NCBI GenBank assembly: GCA_021018995.1
Contig: CM037596.1
Coordinates: 8,879,501-8,943,500 of the forward strand
Length of the DNA stretch: 64,000 nt
Direction of reading: 5' to 3'
Source of the DNA: Chloranthus sessilifolius
Taxonomy: Eukaryota > Streptophyta > Magnoliopsida > Chloranthales > Chloranthaceae
The notes under the pieces are model-generated. The model saw only the letters and a list, made by a program, of their open reading frames with translations, was not told the DNA's origin and ran no database searches. Below are positions 21,040 through 30,879 of the stretch, piece by piece. The translations under genes were made by a program, and so were the position numbers. How positions within the stretch are numbered: the stretch's first letter is position 1; each line of letters begins with the position of its first letter.

Positions 21040-21439
21040 CTGAAAGAAATACACACTTCGTTTGAAATCGACTAAATACAAATTATGACCATTGCTTTTA
21101 GTATTCTATGACTGTAGAACACATTTTTTTCAATTTTCTTTTGCACTGGATCATGCCAACATAATTTTTTATTTTTTTATGTCCGTGGGTGTCCGCGCCA
21201 GCTTGCGTGCACCTCGACTAATCCCACAGGGCCCTAGAGCTAAAGACCGAGTAATACTCCAGTGGCCCTGAGGGGACTTGAACTGGTGACCATTGGGGAG
21301 CAAACCCAAGGCCTGACCAACTGAGCTACCTCTCCGGGTTCATGCCAACATAATATGATTCAGGTATACTATAAACGTCAGATTTTACCGTAGAATGAAA
21401 TCCTCCGCATCCGACTTTTTTCCTTATAATCCCCAGCAT
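20962..21439 (-). CDS. PDHB: Pyruvate dehydrogenase E1 beta subunit, mitochondrial (first two coding exons)
   Basis: Two minus-strand exons join in frame to give 43 residues starting MLGIIRKKVGCGGFHST, then ILGQSLQRIRPAAP, and ending NYSSSAKE. The start MLGI(I/L)R, a basic Ser-rich presequence without acidic residues until the end, and the (S)YSSSAKE junction match the mitochondrial transit peptide of plant E1 beta. This protein forms the heterotetramer with E1 alpha that decarboxylates pyruvate in the matrix. After KE the mature protein should continue with an (M/I)-(T/S)-VR(D/E)ALN-type sequence, which was not found anywhere to the left. Splice sites are canonical (exon 1 ACG|GTAAAA; exon 2 TTTCAG|ATT...GAG|GTATAG), and both are phase 0. 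Upstream, an AG at TGTTTAG about 26 bases before the ATG suggests an intron in the 5' leader. If the rest of the gene is present, the next intron exceeds 20.9 kb. A processed or truncated fragment is possible. Confidence 0.72.
21166..21339 (-). mobile_element. tRNA-derived SINE in PDH E1 beta intron 1
   Basis: The 174-bp element is flanked by a perfect 15-bp direct repeat, TCATGCCAACATAAT, at 21151-21165 and 21340-21354. On the minus strand it begins like a tRNA, with box A TAGCTCAGTTGG (21317-21328) and box B AGTTCAAGTCC (21274-21284), followed by a tRNA-unrelated body. It ends in an A/T-rich tail next to the left repeat. This would be a pol III-transcribed, LINE-dependent retroposon. Confidence 0.92.
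21389..21439 (-). CDS. PDHB: PDH E1 beta coding exon 1
   Basis: Seventeen codons from ATG to ACG, with donor GTAAAA at 21388-21383. The ATG was chosen because the context AGAAGATGC follows a plausible leader and the peptide matches the family start. It is phase 0 at its end. Confidence 0.72.
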
Positions 21440-22702
21440 CTTCTCTTGATTTGTGTGAGATTAGCCTAAACATTTACAAAAAAATTAAAAAATTAAAATG
21501 AATCCGAAATCAAATCAATACGAAAACTCATGTATTATTGAACATAATAAAAAATGAAAAAATACAACAATGCTCGGGCAGATACACTTATTTAAGAAAC
21601 TCAAATACCTAAACAGATCTTAGAAAATAAACGTATAAACATGGCGAAAAACGGTGACTGGCGATGAGGAGAAAAGGAACCCTACGTTTTCGAAATAGAG
21701 AGAGCAACTAGATCTAGACAAATAAAATTAGGGAGATTGTACCTGGTTAAAGGGGAATTCGGAAACTCCAGATTAAAAAAATATTAACAATAATGGCGTT
21801 ATTGGAGTTGATTCGAACGGCCTTCAATGGCGCCTAACATTTATTCTTCTCTTTCTCTTGCGAGAGGATTAATATATACGTAATTATTTATCAGAAACGT
21901 GTCAACTTGACCTAAAAAACCAAAATAATATTATATTATAATTTATTTTAAAAAAATCTGGGGATGAGGTCGTCGGCTCAAGACTCCACTGTTTGCTAAA
22001 GAGAGCAAAATTTGGACATTTAGCTCGTTAGAGCATCTCTAATAAAGTGAGCAAAATTTTGATAGCTAATCACTCACTTTACATGCTGCTACATAATTCT
22101 AGTGATCGCTCCATGCCCCAGTAAAAGTTGCTCCAAGCTTTTTTTTTTTTTAATATTATTTTTTATTCTTATTTTATTATATTTTACTAATCACACTCAA
22201 TTTTTAAATATTTTATTATTTAAATAGATGAGAGAGAAAGAGTTATATATAGAAATAATATTTTATTGTTTTATCTCTTGCTACAATAATAATTTTATTG
22301 TAACATATATCTATTTTGGCTACTTAAATAGTTATCTTGTTGTAGCTCAATTCTGAGTGTTTGAATAGTTATAATAGAGGTTGGAACGTTTTTAACTCTC
22401 CTGCTGTTGATGCTCTATAGACTAACACTTTTTTCAAGAACTCTCTTTGTATTAATAAATGTCATGTTGTGTGTGATTTATACCCCAAGGTTAACCTCTC
22501 AGTGTGTTGCGTCACAAATGGATCTGCATACAGGTTGCACGGGCACTACAAATGAGTTGTTCTATGCAATAGGACATTATCAAAAAATAAATTAAAAATT
22601 TCTCAAAAGCTCAATTTTTGTTAGCTAGATCTTATAGTTATAACCCAAAAGTGATATACAAGAGATTGTGTAAGCATTAGATTGTGTAAGCATTTTTTGG
22701 TA
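21440..22702. other. PDH E1 beta leader, promoter side and AT-rich spacer
   Basis: On the minus strand, about 21640-21760 contains a GC-moderate leader-like stretch, with a possible leader intron down to 21466. Further out (21840-22700) it is AT-rich without gene-like frames. No TATA box could be assigned with confidence; a SINE- or MITE-free promoter of up to about 900 bp is possible. Confidence 0.45.
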
Positions 22703-23143
22703 GAATACCTTTTGTTTTCATCCACGCATTCTTTGAAACCGCTCACGTTCCAGGTCCCTTGAAAACCATCGATTGCATTGGATCAGATAATGGAGGCCGT
22801 GTTTCACCCTGATATTTGACACAATAAATCTTGAAATCATGGCGGACCTATTAAATGGCCAATTTATAATTTCATGTATCACATATCCCCAAAAAATGCT
22901 CCTAAATTCACAAATGCGTATGATGTGTGCCATATAATTCAAGGGCTATTTTTGGGGGATTTGTGAACATGGAATAAAATTTTGATTGTACGATAGGTCT
23001 GTCATGATCTCAAGATCTGTTCTTGTCTAGAAGATCAGGCGAAAGCATGATCTCCATCATCTGATCCAACACAATCAATGGTTTTCAAGGGGTCTGGGAC
23101 GTGGGCACTTTCAGAAAATGTGTGGGCGCAAATAGAGGAACCC
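22703..23143. mobile_element. Long-TIR MITE
   Basis: The two ends (about 22703-22830 and 23020-23143) are inverted copies of each other, over roughly 110 bp. Shared words are CCACGCATTCTTTGAAA, ATCGATTGCATTGGATCAGA and, on the other arm, its complement. The flanking 9-mers TTTTTGGTA and ATTATAGTA agree at six of nine positions, compatible with an old Mutator-type duplication. Non-coding inside. Confidence 0.65.
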
Positions 23144-23400
23144 ATTATAGTATTGGTTAGAATTTTAACAAATGATACTAGAGTGAGCTCCTCATTTGAA
23201 AAGGGTCACCTTCCCCAAAGAAGGGTACCCGAGTGAAAGCCGCTACAAAGCGGGCTGCCGTGGATTCTCAAAAAGGGACAACATGAGAAAGGGCTACTTG
23301 GGGGCCCCAAAAGAAGGTACCAAAATGAGAGTTGCCACAGAGCGAGGTTGTTGTGACGGATGCAGAGCGTGGTGATGTGCTATGACCCCTAAGTAATATA

Positions 23401-23643
23401 AGGTTGTGTTTCGGTTAGCTCTTCATGGCCAAAGAGCAGCTATTTCACTCTTTAGCTCTGGCAGAAAACAACTTATACTTTTGCTAACACAACTTCTCAC
23501 CCATTTGCTCTAGCAGTTTTAAGTGAAAACTCCTCTCCGCCTGGTCTCCGATAGATGCAACCTAAAAGATTAACTTTTTGCTCTTGTGGAGAGCAGGAGG
23601 AGAGTTGAGTCTGCTCCTATAAGAGCTAATGAAACACAACTTA
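23401..23643. mobile_element. Small MITE, Tourist-like
   Basis: The ends AAGGTTGTGTTTCGGTTAGC and, as reverse complement, AAGTTGTGTTTCATTAGCTC form short inverted repeats. The G(G/T)TTGTGTTT start resembles PIF/Harbinger (Tourist) MITEs and the element at 26447-26655. The exact ends are uncertain. Confidence 0.5.
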
Positions 23644-24650
23644 AAAATATTTAATTTTTCGACCCCCTAACACTTAGGCAGTTTTGGAATATTCGTTTAG
23701 ACTTAAACACTAGACTAGCAAATAAGTGGATGATATTTTTTCTTAATGGTGACAGTGTCACTATGAACACAATCCATCATTCGTTGGACCAGCGAGAAGA
23801 AGTTAGCTCAATCTAAAAAATGCTCACTCATTGTTGGGTTGTCCAACGATAAGTTTGATGAATTTTATCTGATTGACTACACAATCCCTATAGTGAAAGT
23901 CAGAGGATGGAACTGCCCATCTTGTCGTTGATCGGTCCAATGAGACGTTTCGCTTGGTTTTAAAATTTTCAAAAAACCTCTCATCGCTGGAAAGTTCAAC
24001 AGTAAACTGGATACAACTGACCTTCTCTCTTAAGGCCTGTTTGGATATGGGGAAAAGAGAGGAATACTTAGATTCGAATTATATTTTCCCTAGTTTTCCA
24101 TTGTTTAAAAGTGACTTAGGGTCAGAATACAAAATACAATTTTTACACTCATTTCCGACTTAAGGGCTTGTTTGGATAAAAATATAGGAAACGTGAGAAA
24201 GTAAAATAATATTCTTATATTTTCCTATGGATACCAAAGTTGTAGAAAATCATGGGATTCCTTTGTTTTTCATTGTTTGGATAACCACATTGCTAGTTAG
24301 GAAAACGCAAGATTAACCAAATCTTGTGTTTGGATTCATATGTAGGAAATTGTAAGAAAATAACATATCCTTATAAAAAAAATAGCCGTACTACAACAAA
24401 AGATCATCCAAATTAAAAAAACAACTGCAATATCAGAAAAATGATCCAAAAAAATGACCATCTACATAAATTATCCAAAGAAGATGTGGGAAAAGACATC
24501 CACATGAAATATAAAAGGTCATTGAAGACCAAAGTGGAAAATGCATATCCACTAAGCAAATCAATGTGAAAAATACATCCACATGAATAAGAAGACATCT
24601 CTTACTAAATATTAAAGAGATGAAAAGAAGGCATCTCTTGACCACATTTT

Positions 24651-25360
24651 GACCATTGGATGGTCTTGCATGATCACACTGACCTCAAACATGGCATCCC
24701 AGGTCACTGGTCTATTATTTAGCAAAATTCTAAAGTTTTTTTTTAAAACAAAACTATTTTTATTTGATGAAAATCCAAGAAAATACAATTATTCCAAGAT
24801 TTGACCTTTTTGGACAATTTATACTATTGGATGGCCTTGCATGATCATACTGATCACATGCATAGCATCCAATATCATAAGTCAACATTTTGTTCCAAAA
24901 AATCTAAAGGTATTATTCAAAAATTTTATTTTTATTTCATAAAATTACAAGAAAATAGGCTAAAATGCCAAAATAGCTAGTTTTAACCTTAGGGATCAAT
25001 CTAGACCATTGGATGGCCTTGCATGGACACTTAAATCACATGCATGTCATCCAACATCCTAGGTTCAAATTATAACCTAGATCAAACAAAAAACTTAGGT
25101 CAAAAATTAAATTTAAACCATGCAAATTCAAGGAAAACTACAAGTTTCCTACAATATAGTAGTCTAGGCCTTCATGGCCATCATAGACCATTTGATGGCC
25201 TTGCTTGATCACATGGATCACATGCATAACCTCCAATGTTCTAGTCTCATATGATGATATGATCATCCCAGAATATAAAGTCCAAAAACTCAAGAAAAAC
25301 TAAGGAATCTATGAAAAAAATTCTAACTACAAGACTAGAAAGACTACACAAAGAGTAACC
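24651..25360. repeat. Four tandem units of about 180 bp
   Basis: Units start at about 24651, 24822, 25004 and 25186. Each opens with a variant of GACCATTGGATGGCCTTGCA followed by TGATCAC...CATGCATAGCATCCAA, then a more variable AT-rich segment. The array lies wholly inside the inverted-repeat element. Confidence 0.8.
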
Positions 25361-25934
25361 AAGACTTTACCTTAGCAAACATCAATCTCCTTGATGGTTT
25401 CTCTCCAAAATGTGTGGGTATAAGGGCTGAGATGGGGTTCAAGATGAGGTATGTTGGTGTGGGTAGAATGGGGAAGAGATTGGTGGTATTAATTTTAAGA
25501 TCTAATAGTTAGATTGGAAGGAGGAGATGACCACCCAAAAATCAGAGGGGGAGCCACTTGGGTGGTCAATTGACCACCCAAACTTTCTAAAGGTTTGTTA
25601 TTAAACTTTAGGGGTCCTAATTTATATTAGTGAATTCTCATCCATCCAAAATTATATTGACCACAAAAAATTATCAAAAATCTTCAAATAATCTTTTTTA
25701 TGTTATTTGTTTTCATAACAATTATTTATTCTTTGATTTTGTTAACAAAATTGTGGGGGCTCTACTATGTTGTAGAGCTACATACTCATATATATGATAT
25801 ATATGCTCTCGTATAATTAATTAAAAAAATAAGTAATTTATTACACATATGACATGACAAGGTTTGAAACTAGAACCTAACATCCACAAAGCATCATGTC
25901 AACTACTAGAGCAATTCAATAAGATATGTAAAGA

Positions 25935-25962
25935 GAAAAAAAAAAAAAAAAAAAAAAAAAAA
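25935..25962. repeat. Poly(A) tract
   Basis: An uninterrupted run of A inside the inverted-repeat element, close to its right TIR. Confidence 0.9.
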
Positions 25963-26446
25963 CTTAATACATATATAATTTTTTGGTCTTTTTTGTTTTT
26001 TTTTAATGATCTTTTGTGGTATTATGGCTATTTTTTTGTTAGAATATGTTATTTTCCTATAATTTTCTGCATATGTATCCAAATACATGATTTGGTTAAT
26101 CCTGCGTTTTCCCAACTAATAATATGACTATCCAAACAACGAAAAATAAAAGGAAACAAAGGAATCTCATGATTTTCTACAACTTAGGTATCTATGAGAA
26201 ACTATATGAATATTATTTTACTTTCCTACATTTTCCGTTTTTATCCAAGCATGCCCTTAACTAAATACAGGGTGACTAATAGCTTACGAAGGAGCCTTTT
26301 TAATGGTAGACTTACAACAAGTAAAAAAGTAACTTTGTGTGTATGATGTGGCTAATAAGGATGGCTTTTCAAGGGTGGGTGTATGGCTTTTAAAGGTGTT
26401 TTGGGCTTTAAAACTGCATTTGCCTCTAGACTATGAATTGTACTTA

Positions 26447-26655
26447 GGTTGTGTTTGTGATTGCTCTTTGGAGGCAAAGAGCAACTCACTTAAAAGAGCA
26501 TGTTTAAATTGTTTTTTTAAAGAGACATAGATTTAGCTCTTTTTACTCTCCGAAAGAGCTAAGAGCACTTACAACCACACCGTCTTATACTAAAGTACTC
26601 TGCGCTAGAGCAGAGAGCTGCTCTTTGCCTCCAAAGAGCAATCCCAAACACAGCC
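26447..26655. mobile_element. Tourist-like MITE (209 bp)
   Basis: A 37-bp left end (GGTTGTGTTTGTGATTGCTC and on) is the near-perfect inverted copy of the right end (26619-26655). Both ends contain the inner palindrome TTTGG AGGC AAAGAGC. The flanks are TTA on the left and TCA on the right, close to the TTA/TAA duplication of PIF/Harbinger MITEs. Confidence 0.75.
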
Positions 26656-26940
26656 TCAACATAAGTAGCTAGATTCCTTATTCAGCGGTGTATCTTGGTC
26701 CTAAGGCGACTGTGCAACTAAGCGTTGGCCTGTTGAGCGAAAAGTCGGCCCAGTCTAAAAAACACACACTTCATCACAAGTTAGGCTAGTGATAAGTTGG
26801 ATGATTTTTTTCTAAATAACAAGGTTGTCCCCATAGAGAGTCGGAATTGGCCAACTTGTTGTTGGCTTTAAAATCTCAAAAACTCACTTATTGGTAGATA
26901 GTTAGCAATAAGTTTGGATGAATTTTATCAAATTCATCTA

Positions 26941-27321
26941 GGGTAGTGATTTTGCAACCAAAGATGATTGCAGCGCAACCGATTGTTCCACCGCTCACAT
27001 CGTTGATTCCCTTGAATAAGATGATTAAGGTCATTTTTCGTCCCAATCTTTTACACATTAGATCTTAAGATCACAACTCACATATCATACAGTCAGATGT
27101 TGATTACATTCAAAGTGGTTGTGATCATGGAGTACCATGGTACATTGTGATAAGAGATGTGTCTCATGAAATCACATATGTGGGCCATGATCTTAAGATC
27201 TAATATGTGCATGATTAGGACGAAAAACTACCTCTATTGTCTGATTCATGGCAATTATCGGTGTGAGCGGTGGAACCATGAATTTGCAGGGCAATAATCT
27301 TTGGTTGCAAAAATGCTCCCC
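26941..27321. mobile_element. Long-TIR MITE, second end type
   Basis: The ends GGGTAGTGATTTTGCAACCA and, as reverse complement, GGGGAGCATTTTTGCAACCA begin inverted repeats of roughly 90-100 bp, including TTCCACCGCTCACA. The flanking 9-mers ATTCATCTA and TTTTATCTA agree at seven of nine positions, as for an old Mutator-type target duplication. The interior shares the CGTCCCAATCTT...AGATCTTAAGATC core with the other long-TIR MITEs here. Confidence 0.75.
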
Positions 27322-27708
27322 TTTTATCTAATTGTGGACATTGTCCTATCGAGTATTGATAAATCTAGATGAGGAAGTTGCCCAACTTGTCGCTAGCCTA
27401 TCCAACGAGAAGTTGGCTTAGTTTTATTTAAATAACGAAACTACCCCTTTAAATACATTTGGAAGATTGATTTGTCCCACTAATCGTTGGTCGTCCTAGC
27501 AAGAGCTGGTTCAATTTTATTTAAATGACAAAAATGGCCTGCTCATAAATTTAGAGGACGAAATCATCCCTGCTTTTGCTGGACGCTGACACTAGTGACA
27601 AGTGAATTTTGGAGCTCCTCGTACAAAGATACCATTATTTTCGACTCAAGGTTCTTCTTTTTTAATTCAGATTTTATGTGCGTAAATCATTGATTGCTTG
27701 ATATTATT

Positions 27709-27861
27709 ATTATTTTTTGGAAGACCCAGGTATTCGGGCCTCTTAGAGTACCCGCTTAGTCCTAGGAGCACATGCGCACCCCAAATTAACATCTGCCAAG
27801 TCAGCACGAAATATAAATCCCTACGGTGGTTTCAAGGAGGAAATGAGATTTGAACTCACGA
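27709..27861 (-). mobile_element. SINE
   Basis: The 153-bp element is flanked by TGATATTATT at 27699-27708 and 27862-27871. On the minus strand it has a box-B-like GAGTTCAAATCTC near its start, the words ATTTATATTTCG and CTCTAAGAGGCCCGAAT, and an A/T-rich 3' tail at the left repeat. The same family occurs at 58440-58600. Confidence 0.7.
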
Positions 27862-27871
27862 TGATATTATT

Positions 27872-28780
27872 TTTTATACCAATCTCTAACACAATAGATC
27901 TTAAGATCATAGTCCTCACACTAGACAATTATGCCTTGTTTGATAAAACTCATAGAAGTATTTTATTTTTTTATTTTTTACTTTATATGGGCTTGTAAAT
28001 AAAATAACTCTTGGAAAGTTTTATTTTTAAAATTTTACAATGGTTTGATTTTATTTTTTTCAGCAGTTTGGCTACATTGTGTAAAACTATTTTCTTAAGG
28101 CACCATTCTTCACACCATGTTAACATGTAACCTCATCCCATCTCGTCGGGCCAAAATGCATTAATCGCTTTAAATTAGAACATGATTTTTTTTTTTTTGT
28201 CTCAACTTTTTACAAGATGAATCTTGAGTTCATGGGCATACACTAAGATAGTATTTAATTCCGCATGGTACAAATCTCAAACAGTAACTCTAAACTCGTG
28301 AGAAATACATCAAGCTCAAATACAAATCATGAGTCATTTTTTGGAATGGGTGCCACGTGAAATAAAAAATCCGATATACTCATGATCTCAAGATCCATCA
28401 TCTGGAAGATTGGGATAAAAAATAATCTCCTTTGTCAGATTCAAAGCAGTCAATGCATATTGGCCAGAGGAGATGGGGCGAGGTTACGATTTTACAGTGC
28501 AAATAAATAGTACGAATATGAGGTGAGGTTGTATTTAAATCGTCTGATATAAAGGCCATGATTTACAGATCTACGACACAAAAGAGTGGTGCAAAACTCA
28601 ATCTCTATCATATGATTCGATACAATCAACTATTGAATCGGATAATGGCTTTGAAGTGCATTGAGTCATATGATAAAGATTATGCTTGGTGCCAATCTTT
28701 TCATTTATGATCTTCAGATCATAGCCTTCAAATTAACAGGCTTAGATGGTTGGGTTATATTTATTGGCGTCACTGTTTAT
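27872..28780. other. AT-rich spacer with cores of the long-TIR MITE family
   Basis: Cores recognisable by ATCTTGAGTTCATGGGCATA, CTCATGATCTCAAGATCC and GGAAGATTGGGA(T/C) lie at about 28200-28470 and again at 28555-28740. Terminal repeats are not clear. No gene is visible. Confidence 0.5.
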
Positions 28781-29226
28781 GGGTACCTCTGTTCACGTCC
28801 ATGCGTTCTCTGAAAGCACCCACGTCCCAGACCCCTTGAAGACTATTGATTCCTTTGGATCAGATGAGGGTGATTGTTTTTCACCCTAATCGTCCACATA
28901 ATGAATCTTAAGGTCATGTAACACCTATCAGACGGTCAGTTTGTGATTTCATGTGTCGTGTCCATAGTCCCCAAAATATGGCCCTAAAGTTACGTTTGAG
29001 CACGATGTGTGCTACATGATTGAAGAGTCATATTTTGGGTGTCGGTGATACATGAAATCAAAAATTGACCGTCAGATTGATGCACTATGAACCCATGATC
29101 TATTTTGTGGAAGATTTTTGTCAAAAAAGATCTCCATCATCTAATCTGAAGAAATCAACGTTTTTTTTCAGGGGTGTGGGGTGTAGGCGGTTTCAGAGAA
29201 CGCGTGGGCATGAAGAAGAGGTATTG
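28781..29226. mobile_element. Long-TIR MITE
   Basis: The left end GGGTACCTCTGTTCACGTCC continues CATGCGTTCTCTGAAA. The right end, read in reverse complement, contains CCCACGCGTTCTCTGAAA, and the arms match over more than 100 bp. The first 17 bases recur exactly at 63946, where another copy enters at the window edge. Non-coding. Confidence 0.75.
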
Positions 29227-30118
29227 ACATGTGTGCCACATCAACAAAAAATATTGAGCGTTTAATGATAAACTCATGGTCTCAAGATCCATTATATGAA
29301 AGCCCTCGATCGGTTGATCCAAAGCAATCAAACGATTTAAAGCATGAAATATCCGAGTTGAGAAGAACGAATTTCGGGTTGCAAGGGTGGCCACCAAAAT
29401 TCTTCTAAGCTTTTAACCCATATCGTGAAATTTCAAATTTCCAGCTTATTTTTGTCATAACTCGTGTTAACAAATAAGGCATTAGATTTTGATTCCACAT
29501 GGCACACATCATGAAGAAGTACTGTGAAAACTATGTCTGATGTATGCCCATGATCATGATCATGTTTATTCTTTAGGATGTGAGTCACGTGAAATCAAAA
29601 TATAATTATTAGATGGTAAGCCTATGATCTCAAAATCTATTGTGTCTCCGGTATGTGATTGAGAGCAGTTGACGTATTAAGCTTCTGAATCCCGAGTTGA
29701 AAAGGAAGTATCTCATGTGTATATAAAGATGTCCTTTTAGAAGATGAGATTACAAGTTTTAAATTAGTAAAAATAAAATGATGGTGTTATTACCACACCA
29801 CCTTATGTTTAATCAAAGTAAAACCGATTGATTAGATGATGCAAATCCTTCTTCTTCCCAATCTTTCGTATACTAGAGCTTGAGCTCATGAGGCTACAAT
29901 CAGACGATCAGATATCGATTTCACATGACTCACATCTCAAAAAGTGAACGTAATCATGACATACCATCAAATGTGGTTCACATGCACTTATTGGGATGTG
30001 TGCAACATCAACATATGACTGTTTGATGGTAAGCCCATGATCCTAAGATCTATTGTATGGCAGATTGAGAAAAAAAACAGTCTCCATCACTTGATATAAA
30101 ATAATTAATGAATTATTT
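29227..30118. other. Further MITE cores, no gene
   Basis: Related cores lie at 29255-29345, about 29560-29680 and 29815-30118, each with GGTAAGCCCATGATC and GATCT-type words. One pair at 29815-30118 is inverted in layout. Ends could not be fixed. Confidence 0.45.
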
Positions 30119-30630
30119 TTTCTTGGCTAAGATAAGTAGGCCTACTTCATTAACGGTCTGGCAATTGACCTGACTTGATTTGTAAGTAGGAAGGGAATGA
30201 TCCAGTTTGAAAAGCCCAATTAAAAATTAACCCGAACAAATTAGTCTTTTTAAAGCCGGCCCAACCTAGTCCATTGAAACCTCTATGGCTCAAAGACAAC
30301 AATATAATGAACCTAGAATAAAGCGACTGATCCGATCGCATAACTCCTTTCTCTTCAAGTCTATGCTTTGTCACGTAGGGCTATTAACAGGTTAGGTTGA
30401 CTTGTTATTAGACCCACATGACCCAATTTTTCAATCAGGTCAGACACATAAATATGGCCAGTCAAGTTGGGCTGGGCATGAAGCATCTGATCCAAACTTC
30501 AGGTTGGGTTGGACAAAAGTTTATATTATAATGTGATTAGTGGGTTTTGAACTGAGTTGCGCTGGGTTGAGTCGGTTTTTCAAGACGTGTCGAGTCGGAA
30601 ATAGAAAGTAGAAACACCATACATTGCGGT
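30119..30630. other. DUF3326 upstream region with GGGTTGGG-type repeat remnants
   Basis: Two remnants of GC-rich repeat (about 30170-30270 and 30377-30600), with GGTTGGGTTGG and GGGCTGGGC words and a TAGGGCTATTAAC start, resemble the hAT-type MITEs elsewhere in the window. They lie within 100-500 bp of the DUF3326 start, in the likely promoter. Confidence 0.45.
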
Positions 30631-30644
30631 GTTTTCGCTTTGCA

Positions 30645-30747
30645 AAGCATCCTCTCTCTCTCTCTCTCTCTAAATAAACCTTATCTAACTGGTTATTAGT
30701 CTTCCCTAACCGAAAGCGGGAAAACACCTCAGTGGTTTATCCTTCCG
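30645..30747 (+). promoter_or_regulatory. DUF3326 leader region with CT tract
   Basis: A (CT)n run at about 30651-30672 precedes the ATG by about 75 bp. Such pyrimidine tracts are common in plant leaders and core promoters. No TATA box was assigned. The transcription start is inferred to lie near here. Confidence 0.4.
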
Positions 30748-30879
30748 ATGGCGCTCCATCACTGCCGTCCATTCCCAGCGTCGTGTCGCTTTTCAGGCCG
30801 TCGATCGCTACCGTTGATCTCCAAAGCCCTTTCCACTAACCGATCACGCATTACCTGTTTTGCCTTTTCTCAATCTCAG
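30748..30879 (+). CDS. DUF3326 exon 1 (transit peptide)
   Basis: Forty-four codons from the first ATG (CTTCCGATGGCG) to CTCAG|GTAGGG. The peptide is rich in Arg, Ser and Cys and has no acidic residue, as expected of a plastid presequence. Intron 1 is only 101 bp. Confidence 0.85.

Larger units (their letters stand above)
24164..26256. mobile_element. 2.1-kb non-coding element with about 200-bp TIRs and TTAA flanks
   Basis: The left end GGGCTTGTTTGGATAAAAAT and the reverse complement of the right end, GGGCATGCTTGGATAAAAAC, start inverted repeats. These can be followed over about 200 bp (24164-24360 and about 26040-26256) with modest divergence and small indels. TTAA lies on both outer sides (24160-24163 and 26257-26260). 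The interior has four tandem units of 171-182 bp, an A tract and a short foldback, but no transposase. The GGGC..TGTTTGGA ends recall Tourist/Harbinger elements, whose duplication is TAA/TTA; a four-base TTAA duplication would be unexpected in plants. Confidence 0.75.

Noticed and set aside
21274-21339. Possible tRNA gene
   Set aside because: Boxes A and B are present, but the tRNA part is flanked by a SINE body, an A-rich tail and a retroposition duplication; no complete cloverleaf.
24160-26260. TTAA flanks suggest a piggyBac-type transposon
   Set aside because: The ends look like Tourist/Harbinger, plants are not known for piggyBac MITEs, and TTAA may be the TTA/TAA duplication plus a chance base.
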